From Solimonas sp. K1W22B-7 (lineage in GTDB: Bacteria; Pseudomonadota; Gammaproteobacteria; Nevskiales; Nevskiaceae), in NCBI RefSeq assembly GCF_003428335.1, contig NZ_CP031704.1:3038001-3102000 (forward strand): 64,000 nt of DNA, given 5' to 3'. The translations under genes were made by a program, and so were the position numbers. Each line of letters begins with the position of its first letter. Positions within the stretch are counted from its first letter, which is position 1. Positions 1 through 10,159 of this stretch are shown one piece after another. A model generated the notes under the pieces. It did not search any database. It saw only the letters and a program-made list of their open reading frames with translations, and had not been told where the DNA came from.

Positions 1-1527
<1,527 letters not shown>

Positions 1528-1537
1528 GCAGCTTCCG

Positions 1538-1565
1538 CCTTGTCGCGAGCTTGCTCGCGACAAGG
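1538..1565. terminator. Palindromic hairpin between convergent genes
   Basis: A perfect 12-bp stem with the CTTG tetraloop, built around GCGAGCTTGCTCGC. It sits between the stop of queG and the stop of the convergent gene, where it could serve as a terminator for either strand, although there is no long T-run. The core resembles REP-type palindromes known in Pseudomonas. Whether it is a terminator, a REP element or both is not decided by the sequence. Confidence 0.6.
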
Positions 1566-2510
1566 TTATTGGGCCATGCAGACTCCGTTTGAAGGCGCCG
1601 CCGCCAGCGCCGCCCGTGTCTGTGCGATCACCGACGCCACCGCCGGCGTCGCCGTCAGCGACTCCGCCTGCGCCAGCGCCGCTGCCGCCGCATCGCGGCA
1701 ACCCAGCTCCAGCTCCACCTGTGCCAGGTTGTTGTAGGCGGCAGCCTCCGGCTTGAGTTCCACCGCACGCTGGAAAGCCCTGCGTGCGCCGGCGAGATCG
1801 CCGCCGCGGTAGCGGGCGTTGCCGAGCAGCTGCCAGGCCAGCGTCGCATCGCCCCAGCGCCGGCTGGCCGCCTCGTAGGCGATGGTGGCCAGCGGCAGCT
1901 GGCCCAGCTGCTCGAAGGCAGCAGCGGCGCCCAGCCAGTCCAGCGCCGTGGCGCTGACCGGAACCCGGTCCATCGGCGTCACCACCACGGCCCACTGGTC
2001 GGCGCGGCGCCAGCTGTCCATGAACCGGTTCCAGCGCATCACGCGGCGCCGGTCGGTACCGGAGCGCAGCACCACCGTCTCCGCCACGGGGTCGGCGCCG
2101 ATCACCACGGCGTAGTGCCACACCGGCAGCCAGGACACGCCGAGGTTCTGCAGCACCAGCACCGGCTGGCCCGATGCCAGTTCCGCCAGCAAGGCGGCCG
2201 GGTCCGGCTTCAGCGGGTAGGCCAGCCGCTGCTGCCGGCGGGCGGCGGCGACCAGCTCCAGCTGCAGGCTGCCGCGGCGCCCGGGCAGGTAGACCTGCGG
2301 CGCCAGTTCGTCGGGGGTTACGGCGACTCCGGAAGCGGCCAACGCCGTCGCCAGGGCGGCGGGGCCGCACTGGTATCGGGTCTGGGGGAAGAAGGGTGTC
2401 GCGGTCAGTTCCACGCCCGCGGTTGCCGGCGGCCACTGCGCGCGCATCGGCGGGCTGGCGGCGCAGGCCACCAGGGCCAGCGCCGCACAGGCCACCAACA
2501 ATCGCCGCAT
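1566..2510 (-). CDS. PA2778-family C39-like cysteine peptidase lipoprotein with TPR repeats
   Basis: A 314-residue envelope protein. The N-terminus is a lipoprotein signal (MRRLLVACAALALVACAAS, lipobox cysteine near residue 16). A papain/C39-like domain follows, with probable nucleophile in RYQCGPAALATAL and histidine in WHYAVVIG. The C-terminal third is TPR-like (LAWQLLGNARYRGGDL, RAFQRAVELKPEAAAYNNLA). Its start ATG overlaps the stop of the upstream small gene (TGATG), so the two are translationally coupled. This pairing is exactly that of Pseudomonas PA2778/PA2779. The peptidase substrate is unknown. Resemblance to double-glycine leader peptidases is structural; there is no bacteriocin exporter nearby, so I make no such functional claim. 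Confidence 0.85.
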   Translation of the reverse strand: MRRLLVACAALALVACAASPPMRAQWPPATAGVELTATPFFPQTRYQCGPAALATALAASGVAVTPDELAPQVYLPGRRGSLQLELVAAARRQQRLAYPLKPDPAALLAELASGQPVLVLQNLGVSWLPVWHYAVVIGADPVAETVVLRSGTDRRRVMRWNRFMDSWRRADQWAVVVTPMDRVPVSATALDWLGAAAAFEQLGQLPLATIAYEAASRRWGDATLAWQLLGNARYRGGDLAGARRAFQRAVELKPEAAAYNNLAQVELELGCRDAAAAALAQAESLTATPAVASVIAQTRAALAAAPSNGVCMAQ

Positions 2511-2893
2511 CAGATCTTGGTGAAGATGTTGGTCACGCCGAGCAGCTCGAGGATCAGCAGCACGATGAAGACGATGCCGATGACCGCGATGACGCCGCCG
2601 CCGGCCGGATCGGTGTCGATGTTGAGCGCCAGTTGCTGCAGCTCCTGGTCGGTCAGCGCATCGATGCGCTCGGCCGCCTGCTGCGCATCGACACCCATGG
2701 ACTGCAGCTGCTGACGCACGTCATCGCGTGCCATCCACTGCTGCAGCTGCTCGCGCTTGACGCTGCTGCGCTCCGACTGCAGCAACTGCTCGCTGCCGAC
2801 GATGCCGGCCTGCGCCGGCAGGGGCACGCCCACGGCCACCAGGGTGGCGAAGACGATACCGAGGAGAAACTGACTGGGCTTTGACTGTTTCAT
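2510..2893 (-). CDS. PA2779-family small membrane protein
   Basis: A 127-residue protein with an N-terminal signal peptide (cleavage near PAQAG), a central helical region with VKREQLQQWMARDDVRQQL, and a C-terminal transmembrane segment (GVIAVIGIVFIVLLILELLG). A good Shine-Dalgarno (GGAGAG) precedes the ATG. The stop overlaps the start of the cysteine peptidase gene, an arrangement conserved with PA2779-PA2778 in Pseudomonas. Function is unknown; the conserved pairing suggests it is a partner or substrate of the peptidase at the inner membrane. It starts 33 bp after the stop of pgi on the same strand, so pgi may lie in the same transcript. Confidence 0.82.
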   Translation of the reverse strand: MKQSKPSQFLLGIVFATLVAVGVPLPAQAGIVGSEQLLQSERSSVKREQLQQWMARDDVRQQLQSMGVDAQQAAERIDALTDQELQQLALNIDTDPAGGGVIAVIGIVFIVLLILELLGVTNIFTKI

Positions 2894-2926
2894 GACACTC
2901 TCCTTGTGTACGAGACCGACCGCGAT

Positions 2927-4561
2927 TCAGGCCCGGTTGAGCCTGATTTTTTCCAGTAGCGCGAGGGTGGAAGGGTCCAGTCCCTGGTCCTGTCCGTCCA
3001 TCGCCTTGAGAACATCCTGAGCGAGCTGCTTGCCCAGCTCCACGCCCCACTGGTCGAAGGCATTGATCTCCCAGATCACGCTTTCGACGAAGGTGCGGTG
3101 CTCGTACAGTGCCAGCAGCGCACCCAGGTGCCAGGCATCGAGCCTCGGCAGCAGCAGGGTGTTGCTGGGACGGTTGCCGGCGAACACGCGATGCGGAATG
3201 GCCTCTTCCAGCGCCTCGCCCTGCATACCCTTGGCCGACAGCTCCTCGCGCACGCGCTGCGCGGTCTTGCCCTTCATCAATGCGGCGCTCTGCGCCAGGC
3301 AGTTGGCGATCATCAGGTTCTGGTGTTCCTCCAGGCCCGGCATCGCCTGCAGCGGCAGGATGAAGTCCACCGGGTGCACGCGCGGCCCCTGGTGCAGCAT
3401 CTGGAAGAAGGCATGCTGCGAGTTGCTGCCGACGTCGCCCCACAGCACGGTGGCGGTGCGGCAGGCCATTTCCTCACCGTCGCGGTTCACGCCCTTGCCG
3501 TTGGACTCCAGCTCCAGCTGCTGCAGCCAGCCGATGAATTTTTCCAGGCGCTGCGCGTAGGCCGCCATGACCTGGGTGCCGTGATCCAGGAAGTTGAAGT
3601 TCCACACCGCCAGCAGCGCCATCAGTACCGGCAGGTTGCGATCCAGCGGGCTGGAGATGAAATGCTCGTCCATCGCCCGCGCGCCGGCCAGCAGCTCGCC
3701 GAAGCGCTCGGCGCCCAGCGACACCATGATCGGCAGTCCCACGGCCGACCACAGCGAGTAGCGCCCGCCGACCCAGTCCCAGAACTCGAACATGTTGGCG
3801 GCGTCGATGCCGAAGCGCTCGATCTCGGCGCGGTTGGTGGAGACGGCGACGAAGTGCCGCGCGATGGCCTCCTGCCCCGCGTGCTGCAGCAGCCAGCTGC
3901 GCGCGGTGCGGGCGTTGGTCATCGTCTCCTGCGTGGTGAAGGTCTTGGAGGTGACGATCCACAGCGTGCGCGCCGGATCCAGCCGCGGCAGCAGGCCGCC
4001 GATCTCGGCACCGTCGACGTTGGATACGAAATGCATGCGCGGACCGTCAGCCTGCTCGCGCAGGGCTTCGCAGACCATGCGTGGACCGAAGTCCGATCCG
4101 CCGATGCCGATGTTGACCACGTCGGTGATGGTCTGGCCGTCGAAGCCGCGCCATTCGCCGTTGCGCAGGCGGGCGGCGAAGCCGCCCATGCGGGCCAGCA
4201 CCTGCTGCACCATCGGCACCACGTCGGCGCCCTGCACGTTCATGCGGCTGCCGGCCGGTGCGCGCAAGGCCATGTGGGCGGCCGCACGGCCCTCGGTGCT
4301 GTTGATCGCCTCACCCGCGGCCAGGCGCGCGATCCACTCGGGCAGGCGCTGCTGCTGCGCCAGGGCCAGCAGGAACGTCAGGCCATCGCGGTCGATCAGC
4401 TGCTTGGAATAGTCCAGGTGGAAGCCGGCCGAGCTGGCGGAAAATTCCGCGGCGCGGTCCGGGTCCCGCTCGAACAGCCCGTCGATACGCTGCGGCCGCA
4501 GGGCCTGCGCATGGTTCTGCAGCCGGCGCCATGCCGGGCTCTGGACGAGGGTCGAAGTCAT
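2927..4561 (-). CDS. pgi: Glucose-6-phosphate isomerase
   Basis: Interconverts glucose 6-phosphate and fructose 6-phosphate in the cytoplasm. The 544-residue length from the ATG at 4561 (MTSTLVQSPAWRRLQ) matches the family; an upstream in-frame ATG at 4606 would add 15 poorly conserved residues, so I prefer 4561. Both PGI signatures are visible: DWVGGRYSLWSAVG and GSNSQHAFFQMLHQG, the latter with the ring-opening histidine. The phosphate-binding loop GIGGSDFGPRM and the SKTFTTQETMTN segment are intact. It lies 33 bp upstream of the PA2779-type gene and downstream of the 2OG oxygenase on the same strand. Confidence 0.96.
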   Translation of the reverse strand: MTSTLVQSPAWRRLQNHAQALRPQRIDGLFERDPDRAAEFSASSAGFHLDYSKQLIDRDGLTFLLALAQQQRLPEWIARLAAGEAINSTEGRAAAHMALRAPAGSRMNVQGADVVPMVQQVLARMGGFAARLRNGEWRGFDGQTITDVVNIGIGGSDFGPRMVCEALREQADGPRMHFVSNVDGAEIGGLLPRLDPARTLWIVTSKTFTTQETMTNARTARSWLLQHAGQEAIARHFVAVSTNRAEIERFGIDAANMFEFWDWVGGRYSLWSAVGLPIMVSLGAERFGELLAGARAMDEHFISSPLDRNLPVLMALLAVWNFNFLDHGTQVMAAYAQRLEKFIGWLQQLELESNGKGVNRDGEEMACRTATVLWGDVGSNSQHAFFQMLHQGPRVHPVDFILPLQAMPGLEEHQNLMIANCLAQSAALMKGKTAQRVREELSAKGMQGEALEEAIPHRVFAGNRPSNTLLLPRLDAWHLGALLALYEHRTFVESVIWEINAFDQWGVELGKQLAQDVLKAMDGQDQGLDPSTLALLEKIRLNRA

Positions 4562-4675
4562 TCGGGTCGAAGCGCTTTTTTTGGCGACAGTGTAATTCAC
4601 GGCCACGGCCCAGGTGCCTTTATTGACAGCTAGGACACCATGGGGCGGCTTAATCCGGACTGAACCCGGCGGAAG

Positions 4676-5290
4676 CTAACTCCAGTGGTAATTAAAACTC
4701 ACCGAGACCCGCTCGTCCTCTACCGGATTGGGGGGAACCTCATGCCTCAGCCAGCTTTCGAACAGGATAAGGTCACCGGCCTTGGCCGGATAGACGATGT
4801 GCGCCTGGCTGGCGCTGTCGGCCTTGCGCATCGGCGCCGCCATCATGCTCGACAGGCGCGGGTCCTCGAACCTGAGGCCCGGGGCACCGCGCGGCACACG
4901 CAGGTAGTAGGTCCCGCTGATCACCGCATGGGGGTGCAGGTGGAAGCTGTGGGCACAGCCGCGCGGCATGATGTTGAGCCAGCAATCGCTCATGGTCAGC
5001 CTGGCCCCGCGCAGGTCCCAGTCCAGCTTGCGGGCGTAGCTGCGCGCATGGCGGTCCACGGCCTTGCGCAGGGTGTCGAAGCTCGACGAGAACTGATGCA
5101 GGCGGTCCAGCGAGCCATAGCTGGTATAGCCGCCGGGATAGCCGACCTTTGACCAGCGCTGCCCTGCTTCATCGTAGTCGCGGATCTGGCCGGCCTCGCG
5201 CACCAGGCCGGCATTGAAGCTGCGCAGGCCCTCGCGCATCAGCGGCGCGTGGTAGATCAGCGTGGGGAACCAGGCTTTGGTGTTCGACAT
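4676..5290 (-). CDS. 2OG-Fe(II) oxygenase-like protein (TIGR02466 family)
   Basis: A 204-residue protein starting MSNTKAWFPTLIYHAPL, the usual opening of the TIGR02466 group of putative 2-oxoglutarate/Fe(II) dioxygenases. Candidate iron ligands are in HSFHLHPHAVISGTYYLRVP and the distal LRHEVPPN; the arginine in EDERVSVSFNYHWS would bind 2-oxoglutarate. The ATG at 5290 was chosen over two upstream in-frame ATGs because those lie in an intrinsic terminator. Some family members are linked to prolyl hydroxylation of proteins, but the substrate here is unknown. It lies between pgi and panD on the same strand and is probably transcribed separately. Confidence 0.8.
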   Translation of the reverse strand: MSNTKAWFPTLIYHAPLMREGLRSFNAGLVREAGQIRDYDEAGQRWSKVGYPGGYTSYGSLDRLHQFSSSFDTLRKAVDRHARSYARKLDWDLRGARLTMSDCWLNIMPRGCAHSFHLHPHAVISGTYYLRVPRGAPGLRFEDPRLSSMMAAPMRKADSASQAHIVYPAKAGDLILFESWLRHEVPPNPVEDERVSVSFNYHWS

Positions 5291-5306
5291 GGGCGACAAG
5301 GGTAAA

Positions 5307-5336
5307 CAAAAACGCCCGCTTTCGCGGGCGTTTTTG
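5307..5336 (-). terminator. Rho-independent terminator downstream of panD
   Basis: GC-rich hairpin AACGCCCGC-TTTC-GCGGGCGTT flanked by A and T runs on the two sides, so it can act in both directions. It separates the pan gene from the oxygenase gene on the minus strand. Confidence 0.85.
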
Positions 5337-5359
5337 TTCAAAAGCATTAAAAGCATTCA

Positions 5360-5476
5360 GAGGTGTGAAGAGACCGTCGCGAGCGGCCCGAGGTTGTGTC
5401 GAGGAGCGGAGACGTACTGAAGTACGGCGAGCACCGGAGACGCAAGATCGGGTCGCACAGCAGGTCTATTCACAAC
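5360..5476. repeat. Dispersed ~115-bp intergenic repeat, copy 1
   Basis: Reads GTGTGAAGA...GAGCGGCCCGAGGTTG... ...GAGCACCGGAGA...CAGGT(C/T)TATTCAC and matches the reverse complement of 62041-62155 at roughly 85-90% by eye. The centre carries a short palindrome (GTACTGAAGTAC here, GTACAGCAGTAC in copy 2), with variation concentrated there. It lies immediately downstream of panD and contains no convincing gene. Confidence 0.8.
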
Positions 5477-5478
5477 CT

Positions 5479-5862
5479 CTAGGCGGCCATCTGCACCGGG
5501 ATGGTGTTGGCCGTGCGGACCACGCGGTTTTCCTCGTCGAGGTAGACCAGGCGCGGCTTGAGCAGGCGCGCGGCGGCTTCGTCCATCTGGGCGTAGGCGG
5601 CGATGATCACGCGATCACCGACGCGCGCCTTGTGGGCAGCGGCGCCATTGACCGAGATGATGCCCGAGCCTTCCTCGGCACGGATGGCGTAGGTGGTGAA
5701 ACGCTCGCCGTTGGTGATGTTGTAGATATCGATCTTCTCGAACTCGAGAATGTTGGCCAGATCGAGCAGCTTGCCGTCGATGGCGCAGGAACCGTCGTAG
5801 TCCAGCTCGGCGTGCGTCACGCGCGCACGGTGCAGCTTGCACTTGAGCATATGGAGATGCAT
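5479..5862 (-). CDS. panD: Aspartate 1-decarboxylase
   Basis: Makes beta-alanine from L-aspartate for pantothenate. It is a 127-residue pyruvoyl enzyme made as a proenzyme; the self-cleavage site is visible as YDGSCAID, where Ser25 becomes the pyruvoyl group. Other conserved segments are [26 protein letters not shown] and ISVNGAAAH. The start [12 protein letters not shown] aligns well with E. coli PanD. It is the last of the pan genes on this strand, about 150 bp after panC, and is followed by a terminator. Confidence 0.96.
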   Translation of the reverse strand: MHLHMLKCKLHRARVTHAELDYDGSCAIDGKLLDLANILEFEKIDIYNITNGERFTTYAIRAEEGSGIISVNGAAAHKARVGDRVIIAAYAQMDEAAARLLKPRLVYLDEENRVVRTANTIPVQMAA

Positions 5863-5895
5863 GGCGTATGTCCTCTGAAGGGTCTGCGGTCAGGT

Positions 5896-5957
5896 GGCCC
5901 ACTAAGACATGCACCTGAAACGCGGTTTGGGTCGAAACGGGCGGCCCACTAAGACAT
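5896..5957. repeat. Two 15-bp direct repeats upstream of panD
   Basis: GGCCCACTAAGACAT occurs exactly at 5896-5910 and again at 5943-5957, 47 bp apart (about 4.5 helical turns), in the panC-panD gap just upstream of the panD start. The placement suggests an operator or a dispersed-repeat remnant; I do not recognise the motif. Confidence 0.6.
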
Positions 5958-6019
5958 ACGCCCGGGCTTGAGACCTGAGTCACAAGCGGCAGCTCAGTTT
6001 ACCCGATTCCGGCCTTTCA

Positions 6020-6865
6020 TCAAAGCTTCACGACGAGATTGTCGATGAGCCTTGTTTTGCCAAGGAAAGCGGCCACCAGCACGACAAACGCGTCATCCCG
6101 GGCGCCGGGCGGATCGAGCCGGGGGTTGCGCACTTCCAGGTACTGCGGCTGGAAGCCGGCGGCCAGCAGGCGCTGCAGGCCCAGCCCGCAAATTTCGGTG
6201 AAATCGCGCCTTCCGCCCCGGATCGCGTCGCCAATCTCGCTCAAGCTGGCGTAAATCTCGGTGGCTGCCCGGCGCTCTTCAGGCCCAAGGTATTGATTGC
6301 GCGAGGACATTGCCAGGCCGTCGGACTCGCGCTCGGTGGGCACGCCGACGATCTCGATGGGCAGGTGCAGGTCCGACACCATGCGCCGGATCACCAGCAG
6401 CTGCTGGTAGTCCTTTTCGCCGAACAGGGCCACGTCCGGCTGGACCTGGTTGAACAGGATGTTCACCACCGTCGCCACGCCGTCGAAATGGCCGGGGCGG
6501 AAGTGCCCTTCCAGGATCGTGGAGTAGTGCGGCAGCGTCACTTTGCACAGGTGATCGCGGCCATTGGGATACATCTCCTCCACGGCCGGCGCGAACAGCA
6601 GGTCGCAGTTCACCGAATCCAGGCGCTGCTGGTCGTCCGGCAGGGTGCGCGGGTAGCGACCGAAATCCTCGGTGGGGCCGAACTGCAGCGGGTTGACGAA
6701 GACGCTGGAGACCACGCGGTCGGCCAGCTTGTGGCCACCGGCGATCAGCTTCAGGTGGCCGGCGTGGAGGTTGCCCATGGTCGGCGCAAAGGCGATGCGC
6801 TGCCCGGCGCGGCGCCACTCGGAAACCTGGGCGCGCAGCTCGGCGACGGTATGGACGGTCTTCAC
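6020..6865 (-). CDS. panC: Pantothenate synthetase
   Basis: ATP-dependent condensation of pantoate with beta-alanine. 281 residues, starting at GTG 6865 (MKTVHTVAELRAQVSEW). Class I synthetase-type signature APTMGNLHAGHLKLI near residue 30; FGEKDYQQLLVIRRMV and VGVPTERESDGLAMSSRNQYL form the pantoate/ATP site. It lies 9 bp downstream of panB on the same strand, so it is almost certainly co-transcribed with it; panD follows after a 157-bp gap containing direct repeats. Confidence 0.96.
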   Translation of the reverse strand: MKTVHTVAELRAQVSEWRRAGQRIAFAPTMGNLHAGHLKLIAGGHKLADRVVSSVFVNPLQFGPTEDFGRYPRTLPDDQQRLDSVNCDLLFAPAVEEMYPNGRDHLCKVTLPHYSTILEGHFRPGHFDGVATVVNILFNQVQPDVALFGEKDYQQLLVIRRMVSDLHLPIEIVGVPTERESDGLAMSSRNQYLGPEERRAATEIYASLSEIGDAIRGGRRDFTEICGLGLQRLLAAGFQPQYLEVRNPRLDPPGARDDAFVVLVAAFLGKTRLIDNLVVKL

Positions 6866-6874
6866 GCGGACAGG

Positions 6875-7696
6875 TTACTTCAGGAAGCAGTGCTCGGGAG
6901 CGGGATACTCGCCGCTCTTGACCTCGCTGACGTAGTTGCGGATCGCGCCCTCGATATCCACCCCGCCGGTCATGTAGTTCTTGACGAAGCGCGGCTTGCG
7001 GCCCAGCGTCACCATCGGCGAGATGTTGAGGATGTCGTGCATCACCAGGATCTGGCCGTCCACGTTCTGGCCGGCTCCGATACCGATCACCGGCACCGGC
7101 GAGGCCTCGGTGATGCGGCGGCCCAGGTCGGCCGGGATGCATTCCAGCAGCAGCAGGTCGGCACCGGCCTTGGCCAGGATCTCGGCGTCATGGAGCATTT
7201 CCTGCGCCGCTTCCTCGTCCCTGCCCTGCACCTTCATCGCGCCCATCTTGTGCACGAACTGCGGGCGCAGGCCCAGGTGGGCGCAGACCGGCACGCCGCG
7301 CACCGACAGGTACTCGACGATGCTGGCCTGCTCGCGGCCGCCCTCGAGCTTCACCATCTTGGCGCCGCCTTCCTGCATCAGGCGCAGGCTGGAATCCAGC
7401 GCGCGCTCCAGCGTGGCGTAGGACAGGAACGGCAGGTCGGCCACCAGGAAGGCGCGCTTCAGGTGCGGCGCGACGCAGCGCGAGTGATAGGCGATGTCCG
7501 CCACCGTCACCGGCGTGGTGGTGCTGCCGCCATGGAGCACCATGCCCAGCGAATCGCCGACCAGGATCAGGTCGACACCCGCCCGGTCCTGTACCAGTGC
7601 GAAGCTGGCGTCGTAGCAGGTCAGGCAGGCGATCTTCTCGCCGGCCCCGCGCATGCGGCGCAGCTCGGAAATGTTGACGGTCTTTGCGGGTTCCAC
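6875..7696 (-). CDS. panB: 3-methyl-2-oxobutanoate hydroxymethyltransferase
   Basis: First committed pantothenate step: transfers a hydroxymethyl group from methylenetetrahydrofolate to alpha-ketoisovalerate. Conserved segments: CYDASFALVQDRAGVDLILVGDSLG, GGAKMVKLEGG and IPVIGIGAG-like VPVIGIGAG. I chose the GTG at 7696 because GGAG sits 6 bp before it; a TTG at 7708 is possible. The substrate ketoisovalerate comes from the ilvBN/ilvC pathway encoded about 50 kb away. It is followed by panC with a 9-bp gap and preceded by the kinase gene with a 33-bp gap. Confidence 0.95.
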   Translation of the reverse strand: MEPAKTVNISELRRMRGAGEKIACLTCYDASFALVQDRAGVDLILVGDSLGMVLHGGSTTTPVTVADIAYHSRCVAPHLKRAFLVADLPFLSYATLERALDSSLRLMQEGGAKMVKLEGGREQASIVEYLSVRGVPVCAHLGLRPQFVHKMGAMKVQGRDEEAAQEMLHDAEILAKAGADLLLLECIPADLGRRITEASPVPVIGIGAGQNVDGQILVMHDILNISPMVTLGRKPRFVKNYMTGGVDIEGAIRNYVSEVKSGEYPAPEHCFLK

Positions 7697-7729
7697 AGGG
7701 GGCTCCAAGGGGCTCCGAAGGCGGCGCGA

Positions 7730-8359
7730 CTATAGCAAATGGTCCCGCGGCAATCGCAGCCCGGCGCCAGCCTCGCGCAAAGCTGACAGAAGTTCGCGAA
7801 AGTCGTCCGGCGAACGCAGGAAGTCGAAGCGCGCCGTGTCCACCTCGATCACCGGCGCCTGGGTGTAGGCGCCGAAATAGCGGCGGTAGGCTGCCGACAG
7901 CCGCAGCAGGTAATCAGCATCGATGGATACCTCGTACTCGCGCCCGCGGCGCGCGATGCGCTCCAGCAGCAGTTCCGGCGGCGCGGTCAGGTAGATCACC
8001 CGCTGCGGCGGCGGCACGTTCCAGGCCAGGCGCTCGAACACCTTCAGGTACAGCTCGTAGTCTGCGTGCGCCAGCGTCAGCTCGGCGAACAGGCGGTCCT
8101 TGTCGAACAGGAAGTCCGCCACGCAGCCGCGCGCGAACAGGTCCGGCTGCTGCAACTGCTCGGCCTGCCCCGCGCGCTGCAGCAGGAAGGCCAGCTGCGC
8201 CGGCAGCGCGCCGCTGGCGGGATCGCGGTAGAAGCGCGGCAGGAAGGGATTGTCCTCGGGGCGCTCCAGCAGCAGCTCGTAGCCGAGTTCCGCCGCCAGC
8301 AGGCGCGCAAGCGTGCTCTTGCCCGCACCGATGGGGCCTTCGATGGCGTAGTAGTGCAC
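7730..8359 (-). CDS. Deoxynucleoside kinase family protein
   Basis: A 209-residue kinase with P-loop GPIGAGKSTLARLLA, the ERPEDNPFL segment, the DRLFAELTL motif (ERS/DRS-like) and the LID arginines in LERIARRGREYE. Family members phosphorylate deoxynucleosides; gammaproteobacterial homologues are regularly found between folK and panB as here. The GTG start at 8359 shares a base with the folK stop (TAGTG), indicating translational coupling. The nucleoside specificity cannot be read from the sequence. Confidence 0.85.
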   Translation of the reverse strand: MHYYAIEGPIGAGKSTLARLLAAELGYELLLERPEDNPFLPRFYRDPASGALPAQLAFLLQRAGQAEQLQQPDLFARGCVADFLFDKDRLFAELTLAHADYELYLKVFERLAWNVPPPQRVIYLTAPPELLLERIARRGREYEVSIDADYLLRLSAAYRRYFGAYTQAPVIEVDTARFDFLRSPDDFRELLSALREAGAGLRLPRDHLL

Positions 8360-8832
8360 TACCAGGTCCGCAGGCCGTCGCGGCCGATGGCGCGGGCGGC
8401 ATCGCCGACGCGGCCGACCCCGGGAATCTCCAGATCAGGCGCGACATCCGCCAGCGGCACCAGCACGAAATTGCGCCGGCCGATCTGCGGATGCGGCAGC
8501 TGCAGTTCCGGCGTGTCGAGGCTGATGCCCTGGTAGTGCAGCAGGTCCAGGTCCAGGCGCCGCGCCGCCCAGCGGCGGCCATCGCGCACCCGGCCGGCGG
8601 CGCGCTCCAGGTCCAGCAGGCCCTGCATCAGCTGCTGCGGCGACAGTGCGGTGTCGATCAGGCAGGCGGCGTTGCAGTAGTCCGGCTGGCCGGGCTCGCC
8701 CAGCGGCGCCGTGCGGTACAGCGGCGACTGCGCCAGCACCTGGCCACAAGCGGCCAGGCCGGCGATGGCCTGCAGCACCTGCTCGGCCGGCTGCCCGAGA
8801 TTGGCACCGAGGCCGATGTAGGCCAGCGGCAT
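8359..8832 (-). CDS. folK: 6-hydroxymethyl-7,8-dihydropterin pyrophosphokinase
   Basis: Transfers pyrophosphate from ATP to hydroxymethyldihydropterin in folate synthesis. 157 residues. HPPK hallmarks: YIGLGANLG at the N-terminus, QSPLYRTAPLGEPGQPDYCNAA, and the signature RRWAARRLDLDLLHY with metal-binding aspartates, then LPHPQIGRRNFVLVPL. The ATG overlaps the pcnB stop (ATGA at 8829-8834 region), and the stop overlaps the kinase GTG, so pcnB-folK-kinase form a tightly coupled operon. Confidence 0.95.
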   Translation of the reverse strand: MPLAYIGLGANLGQPAEQVLQAIAGLAACGQVLAQSPLYRTAPLGEPGQPDYCNAACLIDTALSPQQLMQGLLDLERAAGRVRDGRRWAARRLDLDLLHYQGISLDTPELQLPHPQIGRRNFVLVPLADVAPDLEIPGVGRVGDAARAIGRDGLRTW

Positions 8833-10106
8833 CAGTCGCCGGTGGCTGCCGGGCGCTTGCGCCCGCGGCCGCCGCGGCGGCGACGGCGCTTGGGCGCACC
8901 GCCGCCTCCCGTGTCCTCGTCCTCCGGCACCGGCGGCAGATCGGCGCCTTCCTGCGCCTGCGTCCACCAGTCCGCCAGGTCCTGCGGCGCTTCGCCCACG
9001 GCGGCACGCAGCAGCAGGAAGTCGTAGGCGGCGCGGAAGCGCGGATGCGTCATCAGGCGCTGCGCGCGGCCGCCGCGGCGGCCGTCGAAGCGCGTCTGCA
9101 TCGCCCAGATCTCGCGCATGGGCACCGAGAAGCGCTTGGGGATCGCCACGCGCTGGATCGCCTGCGACAGCACGTCGTCGGAGGCCTCGGCGATCGCCAC
9201 GTTGGGATGCTTGCCGTCACGCCCGATCAGCGCGTTGACGCGCGCCGCCACCGCCGGCCACAGCACCGCGGCGTAGAGGAAGGCAGGGCTCACCGGCTGG
9301 TCGTTGCGCACGCGCTCGGCGGTGTTGCCCAGTGCGCGCTTCACGAACTCCAGCGCGCGCGGGTAGCGCAGCATCGCCTCGGTCTGCGGGAACAGCTGCC
9401 CGAACAGCCCGTGCTCGCGCAGGCCCTCGAAACTGGCCACACCATCGACGCTCTGCAACAGCTTGAGCACTTCGTCGAACAGGCGGGCCGGCGGGATTTC
9501 CTGCAGCAACGGCGCCAGGCCGCGGATCGGATCGGCGCTGGCCGGCTCGATGCGGTACTTCAGCTTGTTGGCGATGCGGATCGCGCGGAGCATGCGCACC
9601 GGGTCTTCGCGGTAGCGCAGCGCCGGGTCGCCGATCAGGCGGATCACGCCGTCCTTGCAGTCCTGCAGGCCGCCGGCGAAGTCGACGATGGAAAAGTCGC
9701 GGATGTCGTAGTACAGCGCGTTGACGGTGAAGTCGCGGCGGAAGGCGTCCTCTTCCAGGGTGCCGTACTCGTTGTCCGACAGGATGCGGCCGGTCTCGTC
9801 GCGCTCGTGCAGGTCGGTGATCGGCCCGCGGAAGGTGGTGACCTCCAGGATCTCGTCGCCGAAGCGCACATGCGCGATCAGGAAGCGGCGGCCGACCAGG
9901 CGGCAATTGCGGAACACCTGCCGGATCTGCTCCGGGTGGGCGTTGGTCGCAATGTCGAAGTCCTTGGGCTCGATGCCCGCGAGCAGGTCACGGACACCGC
10001 CGCCAACGATATAGGCCTCGTAGCCCGCGTCTTTCAGGGAATAGAGCGTCTTGAGCGCCGCGCTGGAAAGCTGCGAGCGCGAAATGGGATGCTCGGCGCG
10101 GGGAAT
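8832..10106 (-). CDS. pcnB: Poly(A) polymerase I with a non-canonical start codon
   Basis: Adds 3' poly(A) tails that promote RNA decay. Nucleotidyltransferase core: YIVGGGVRDLLAGIEPKDFDIATNA with the catalytic aspartates, then RRDFTVNALYYD, RLIGDPALRYREDPVRMLRAIRIANKL, and a very basic C-terminus (KRRRRRGGRGRKRP) as in E. coli PcnB. There is no ATG, GTG or TTG in frame between 10253 and the catalytic domain. Candidate rare starts are ATT at 10187, ATC at 10121 (AGG 9 bp upstream) and ATT at 10106; I draw 10106 as the minimum, since E. coli homology includes the RIPRAEHPISR that follows. E. coli pcnB is known to start at AUU. The true start may be farther upstream. Confidence 0.9.
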   Translation of the reverse strand: MPRAEHPISRSQLSSAALKTLYSLKDAGYEAYIVGGGVRDLLAGIEPKDFDIATNAHPEQIRQVFRNCRLVGRRFLIAHVRFGDEILEVTTFRGPITDLHERDETGRILSDNEYGTLEEDAFRRDFTVNALYYDIRDFSIVDFAGGLQDCKDGVIRLIGDPALRYREDPVRMLRAIRIANKLKYRIEPASADPIRGLAPLLQEIPPARLFDEVLKLLQSVDGVASFEGLREHGLFGQLFPQTEAMLRYPRALEFVKRALGNTAERVRNDQPVSPAFLYAAVLWPAVAARVNALIGRDGKHPNVAIAEASDDVLSQAIQRVAIPKRFSVPMREIWAMQTRFDGRRGGRAQRLMTHPRFRAAYDFLLLRAAVGEAPQDLADWWTQAQEGADLPPVPEDEDTGGGGAPKRRRRRGGRGRKRPAATGD

Positions 10107-10159
10107 GCGCTGGGGTTCGATGGCTGGGTACCTGTTTAGTATTTTTTTGAAACAAGGCC

